Shown one piece after another: positions 60,053-64,000 of a stretch of DNA of 64,000 nt (the stretch's first letter is position 1; each line of letters begins with the position of its first letter). The notes beneath the pieces were generated by a model. That model searched no databases, had not been told where the DNA came from, and saw only the letters and a program-made list of their open reading frames with translations. The DNA is from Garcia nutans (lineage: Eukaryota > Streptophyta > Magnoliopsida > Malpighiales > Euphorbiaceae), in NCBI GenBank assembly GCA_947685225.1, contig CANTUV010000002.1, positions 682,001 to 746,000 of the forward strand. The letters are read 5' to 3'. The position numbers and the translations under genes are program-made.

Positions 60053-60772
60053 CCATAAAAATGATTTGCGGGATCTTAGTGGACTACAATTGTTTATTTG
60101 ACTAACTTGCCCTTCTTTAGGATACTTTTATTTATCTTGCAGGGTACCTTGGCAATATATATCCTTTCCTTAAAGATATTGGAATAAAATTGACAAAAGG
60201 AATCTTTTTCCTTTCATGGACTTTTGTTTGATTAATTGTGCATTTGTTTTGTCATCTAGAGAATCTTTTTCTCTTGCATTATATGGGGGAATCATTTTCC
60301 TCCATTGCATAAAAAATTGTTTTCAAATGAATTTCTTCTCTCTCTGTTCAAAATTCTGAGTCTGGATAGCAAGTAGCGCTGACCGGTAGGTCTCCTTGAT
60401 TATGCCGGCAGACAGCCAAAGCGTCCTCCCTGTTGTCGCAAACCATTCCAATCCTTTTGGAGTGGCCCATGAGTAAACGTACTGTTGGACCCATGCGAAA
60501 CTCTTTGTTTCACATGTGGTTAGGTATATCTTACTCAAGACTCAAGGGTCCCTATTATAAGCCTATTCTCTATTTTTCATGTAACAATGGAACCCTCCCT
60601 TAGGTTGTATGTACCCAATAATAGTGCCACATTCCATTAAAATGAATTATGATGTGATGAGGTGCATTCATGCAACATAAAAACATTGTTTTGGGGAAAA
60701 CCTTTTGATATATGCAAGTGGACCAAGAGTCTTCCTACCCTACACACTACGCTAATCCTTTACCCTTAACCT
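60053..60772 (+). other. Leader between primer site and gag
   Basis: No coding frame above noise was found on the plus strand. It ends with TTTGCAG at 60771-60777, which resembles a splice acceptor, right where the gag frame opens. Confidence 0.5.
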
Positions 60773-63373
60773 TTGCAGGTACCCACTATCCGTGTGCCTT
60801 CACCTACACAAACTACACCAACTCCAACTGTGCAATCACCCACAAGTCCTACTACCCCAACTTCACCAACTACTCCAATTACTGAAATGGCTACTATTGA
60901 ACAGATTAAGGCCTTGCTAGATGGACAGGTTAAGGAGATTGAAGCTAGGATGCAAGAAAGAATTGATGAAGCCTTGACCGCCCAAAGGGTAGCCATCTTG
61001 GCCAAATTGGGAGGAACACCAAAGACAGCCACTACTCCTGGAAATCTAGGGAAGGAACCTATTGTGGGACAAACTAGTACCCCCATGACTGCTCAGAATA
61101 ATACCCCTGTCAACAATTTGGAGGATCCGCCCTCTAAGAATGTTACTGAAACTGATTAACTAAAAAAGAAACTTGAATTGCTTGAAAGGTCAATCACTGC
61201 CATGAAAACTCATAAAGAGGTGGTAGACATGGATTCCTTATCCTTGTTTCCCCAAGCTAGGTTGCCTCCAAAATTCAAGATGCCTGGGATGGACAGATTT
61301 GATGGGACTACTTGCCCTAAAACCCACCTGAAGATGTATGTGGGGGCCTTAAGCCCTTGGGGTTTAAATGACGAGCTCTTTGCTCAACTCTCCCAACAAT
61401 CCTTGACTAGTGCTGCCCTTAAATGGTTTGTAAGCCTGGATCGTGCTAAGATTAAGACCTGGGAAGACATCTGCAATGCATTTAACACTCAATACCACTA
61501 CAATATTGAGGTAGATGTCACTAGAAGGGAGCTTGAGACAACCAAGCAGAACAACAATGAACTCTTCTCCTCGTTCCTTACGAGGTGGAGGGCAAAGGCC
61601 GCCCAAATGATCAATCGCCCTTCAGAACAAAAGCAGATTGATATTATAATCAAGAATCTAAGGCCTACATATCAAGCTCAACTGCAAACCCAATACCTAC
61701 CTACTTTCAAATTGCTCATTGCGACTGCAACTAAGGTAGAAGATTTGATACAATTGGGTAAGATAGTGGATGAGGGAGCTACTTCAAAGTATAAGAAACA
61801 GGGTCAAGCTGCTTCCTCAAGCAAGGTCAATGAAGTGGCCAATATTGCCCCTGTGAATCCTTTATGTGTGGGCAATCTTGGGCAGAGAAATCAGCCAAGA
61901 AGGCAATATACCGACCTTCGAATGCCCCTTCATCTGGTGTTTAAAAAGGCTGTGGAAGGAAAGCACTTGAAGCCTTTGGACCCAAGGCCTCCTCCAAACC
62001 CATTACCCTCCAATTATAGGGCCAATGAGTACTGTGAATACCACCAAGGAAAGGGGCATAGAACAGATGCTTGCTCGACTCTGAAAAACCGCATCCAGGA
62101 TTTGGTAGATAGTGGTGACATCATTCCTCTCAGGAGTCAACCAAACATTAATACTAACCCTTTGCCCAATCATTCCATCCATGCTATCACTGTGGAAGAA
62201 GAGTTGTTTGATCCTTTCAAACTTCTCTTAGAGATGAATGAAGTATGTGTGTTGGATTTGAATGACCTCGCTGAAGAGGTTGACGCCCTGACAAGAAGTG
62301 GAAGGCAATATCAGCCACTCGACTTGGGAAAAGCCCCTAAAACCCCAAATCAACCCTATAAGAAGACGCCAGAACCAAAAGAAGACCCTGTCCTCTCTCA
62401 GCTTAAACAAACTCAAGCTAAGGTGTCAATTTGGGAGCTCCTTGCTTCCTCATTCCCACACCGTCAGGCTCTCAGTAAAGCTTTGAGTCAACTTGATACA
62501 TCAGTATACACAAGCCCAGAAGCTTTGGTGGCCACTTTGACCCAATCAACCAAGGCATTGAGTATCAGGTTTTCTAATGTAGATTTACCAGAAGATGGCA
62601 TGAAACACAATGATGCTCTATACATCACCATACAAACTGGGGGAAAGACTGTTCCCATGGTTCTCATTGATAATGGGTCAGCCTTAAATGTATGTCCCTT
62701 GAAAGTAGCAAGTTGTCTGGGATTGGAAGCTATAGATCTTACACCTTCTGATCAAATTGTTAGAGCATATGATAACACTCGAAGAGAAATTTTGGGTGTT
62801 GCTACTCTGGAAGTTGCTATTGGACCGGTGAAAATGGGAGTGCCGTTCCAGGTAATTGATGTACCCGCGAGCTTTAATCTCCTCCTTGGAAGGCCGTGGA
62901 TTCATCAGAATAATGCTGTACCATCTTCATTACATCAAAAACTTAAGTTCCCTTTTGAAGGAAAAATCATCACTATTAAAGGAGACACATGTGAAATCAA
63001 CAAGAAAACCACGGATCAGTCTCTCTTTGAGGTTGTTCCTGGTGAAACTGCTATGGCCTTGACTGGGTTCCATTATGACACTGTTCAATGCATTGAAGGA
63101 GAAAGGCCCAAAGGGCCATTTATCCTATATGACTTTGGGGAGGTCCAAGTCAATTGCCTGGTGGGAATGATGCTAAGAGTAGGTCTGCTACCCGTAATGG
63201 AAATGATGAAGTCTGGGAGGAAATCATCCATAGTGCGGCCATGGGAAGAACCTGAGAATAAGGGAACTTTTGGATTGGGGTACAAACCCACAGACGATGA
63301 GATAGAAGAGTTTGAGCATGGGAAGAAGGGAAAGAAGACTTGGGGGGCAAAAAGCCTCAAAATGCGCCCTTAA
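60768..63373 (+). pseudogene. Ogre-type gag-protease, one internal stop
   Basis: One frame with TAA at 61157-61159. The first ATG is at 60887 (MATIEQIKALLDGQ). Upstream is a Pro/Thr-rich stretch without ATG. After the stop the frame continues into the capsid domain (MPGMDRFDGTTCPKTHL, WGLNDELFAQLSQQSLTSAA). The zinc-binding box CEYHQGKGHRTDAC is at about 62034-62075. Protease follows at 62620-62900 with the unusual active site IDNGSALNVCP and the flap end LLLGRPWIH. A decayed G-patch-like stretch (MMLRVGL, then FGLGYKPTDDE) closes it before TAA at 63371-63373. It makes capsid and the processing protease. Confidence 0.85.
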
Positions 63374-64000
63374 TTTAGAACTCTGAATGGTCACTTTTGC
63401 AAACCTGGAAAAGAAGTTCCTTACTGTGGTTTCTAGGAGCCATTCTATTCTCCTATGACTGGGAAGAGGTTACCGGGTTTTGAGATGTTCACTGATGTTT
63501 TTCCCATAAAGGAAGAAGAGCCAGAACCTATAACTGACCCACAAGTGGAAGATTTCATGCGACCTAGTCTCTTTGATGAGGTTGCTATGATAACCAATTT
63601 TGAAGACAAAAGGGACTTCACGAAGCTGATCAAGACCACAAATGGACCACTGATGAACTGGTATACCGAGGAGGGACAAGTGGCTATAGTCAAACCTAGT
63701 CCTGTGTCACACCCCGAACTTGAGTCTTGTACTGAGTCAAATCTTGAGTCAAACACCGAGTCAGAGTCCAGTTCTGAGTCTTCCTTAGCTTTAGGAATAG
63801 AAAACCCTGATGTCAAATATAATGTAACTCTGGAGGATGACTCCGCCATTATTAATGAAACTGTTCAAGTTCTTGGTTACCCTGTGTCTTTTGCTTTCCA
63901 AGTATTATCTAGCAAAAATGAAATAAAAGAAATAAAAGAAATGAATGAAAAGATAATAATTGGCAAAGAAAATGAATATACATACATTGCATATGATTGT
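63374..64000 (+). pseudogene. Continuation of gag-pol frame beyond two stops
   Basis: The gag-protease frame stays coding-like after TAA 63371. It reads LNGHFCKPGKEVPY, then TAG 63434-63436, then about 188 open codons to the edge (FEMFTDVFPIKEEEPEP, MNWYTEEGQVAIV). A Glu/Ser-rich tract with repeated ESNTES-like units lies near 63720-63785. This is the linker before reverse transcriptase, which is outside the window. In Ogre elements an intron with stops is known between protease and reverse transcriptase; whether these stops belong to one is not shown. Confidence 0.6.

Larger units (their letters stand above)
56332..64000 (+). mobile_element. Tat/Ogre-type Ty3/gypsy element, 5' part
   Basis: A long LTR, tRNA-Arg primer site, noncoding leader, gag and protease, then a region upstream of reverse transcriptase reached at the window edge. 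The left flank is AGTAG (56327-56331); the matching duplication would lie outside. No extra frame was found before gag, as true Ogre elements have, so I call it Ogre-like only. Confidence 0.85.

Noticed and set aside
63445..63849. 134-residue minus-strand open frame
   Set aside because: It mirrors the Glu/Ser-rich gag-pol linker on the plus strand; no independent evidence for a gene.

Overview
This window is plant nuclear DNA, almost certainly from a eudicot, and it is essentially all nested LTR retrotransposons. The evidence is: Ty1/copia SIRE-type and Ty3/gypsy Tekay-type and Tat/Ogre-type gag-pol domains; LTRs with TG...CA ends; primer-binding sites for tRNA-iMet and tRNA-Arg; plant TATA boxes; and a broken plant mobile domain gene. 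No intact host gene, tRNA, rRNA, CRISPR array or bacterial feature was seen. Species cannot be told from the sequence.

Layout. 1-3093: decayed gag piece of a Tat/Ogre-type element plus noncoding remains. 3094-~5325: truncated gypsy LTR ('family A'). ~5326-6322: slice of an Ogre-type LTR. 6323-14137: a young SIRE-type copia element (element 1), nearly complete but with three stop codons, two A-run frameshifts, an internal deletion and a truncated 3' LTR. 14138-15671: filler DNA, then the first part of a large imperfect palindrome. 15672-31537: a second, old SIRE-type element (element 2) inserted in that palindrome with target duplication AAATT. It is interrupted by two minus-strand solo LTRs with perfect 5-bp duplications (22758-25245, AAACC; 27992-31082, GTAAT). 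31543-31846: the other half of the palindrome arm. 31847-34288: a multi-exon plant mobile domain pseudogene. 34495-44419: a full-length but broken Tekay-type gypsy element (element 3). 44420-45294: minus-strand LTR piece of the same group. 45295-47040: minus-strand Tat pol fragment. 47341-~49400: Tat-type LTR rich in tandem repeats. ~49600-50627: copia reverse transcriptase relic. 50628-52620: gypsy LTR. 52621-56331: Tekay-type LTR plus gag, cut by the next insertion. 56332-64000: a Tat/Ogre-type element with a 3.7-kb LTR, tRNA-Arg primer site and gag-protease, running off the window.

The most interesting signals lie outside coding DNA. LTRs of at least three unrelated families carry dense, often palindromic CG-rich motif arrays inside otherwise AT-rich U3 regions. 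The Tekay-type LTRs carry rows of short perfect stem-loops whose arms differ between families yet still pair. SIRE-type leaders carry conserved hairpins. Element 2 has a promoter-like block in front of its third reading frame that shares a motif and TATA box with its own LTR. The Ogre-type LTR contains extra copies of a primer-site-like sequence. Coordinates and alignments were made by eye; LTR ends marked with ~ are approximate.
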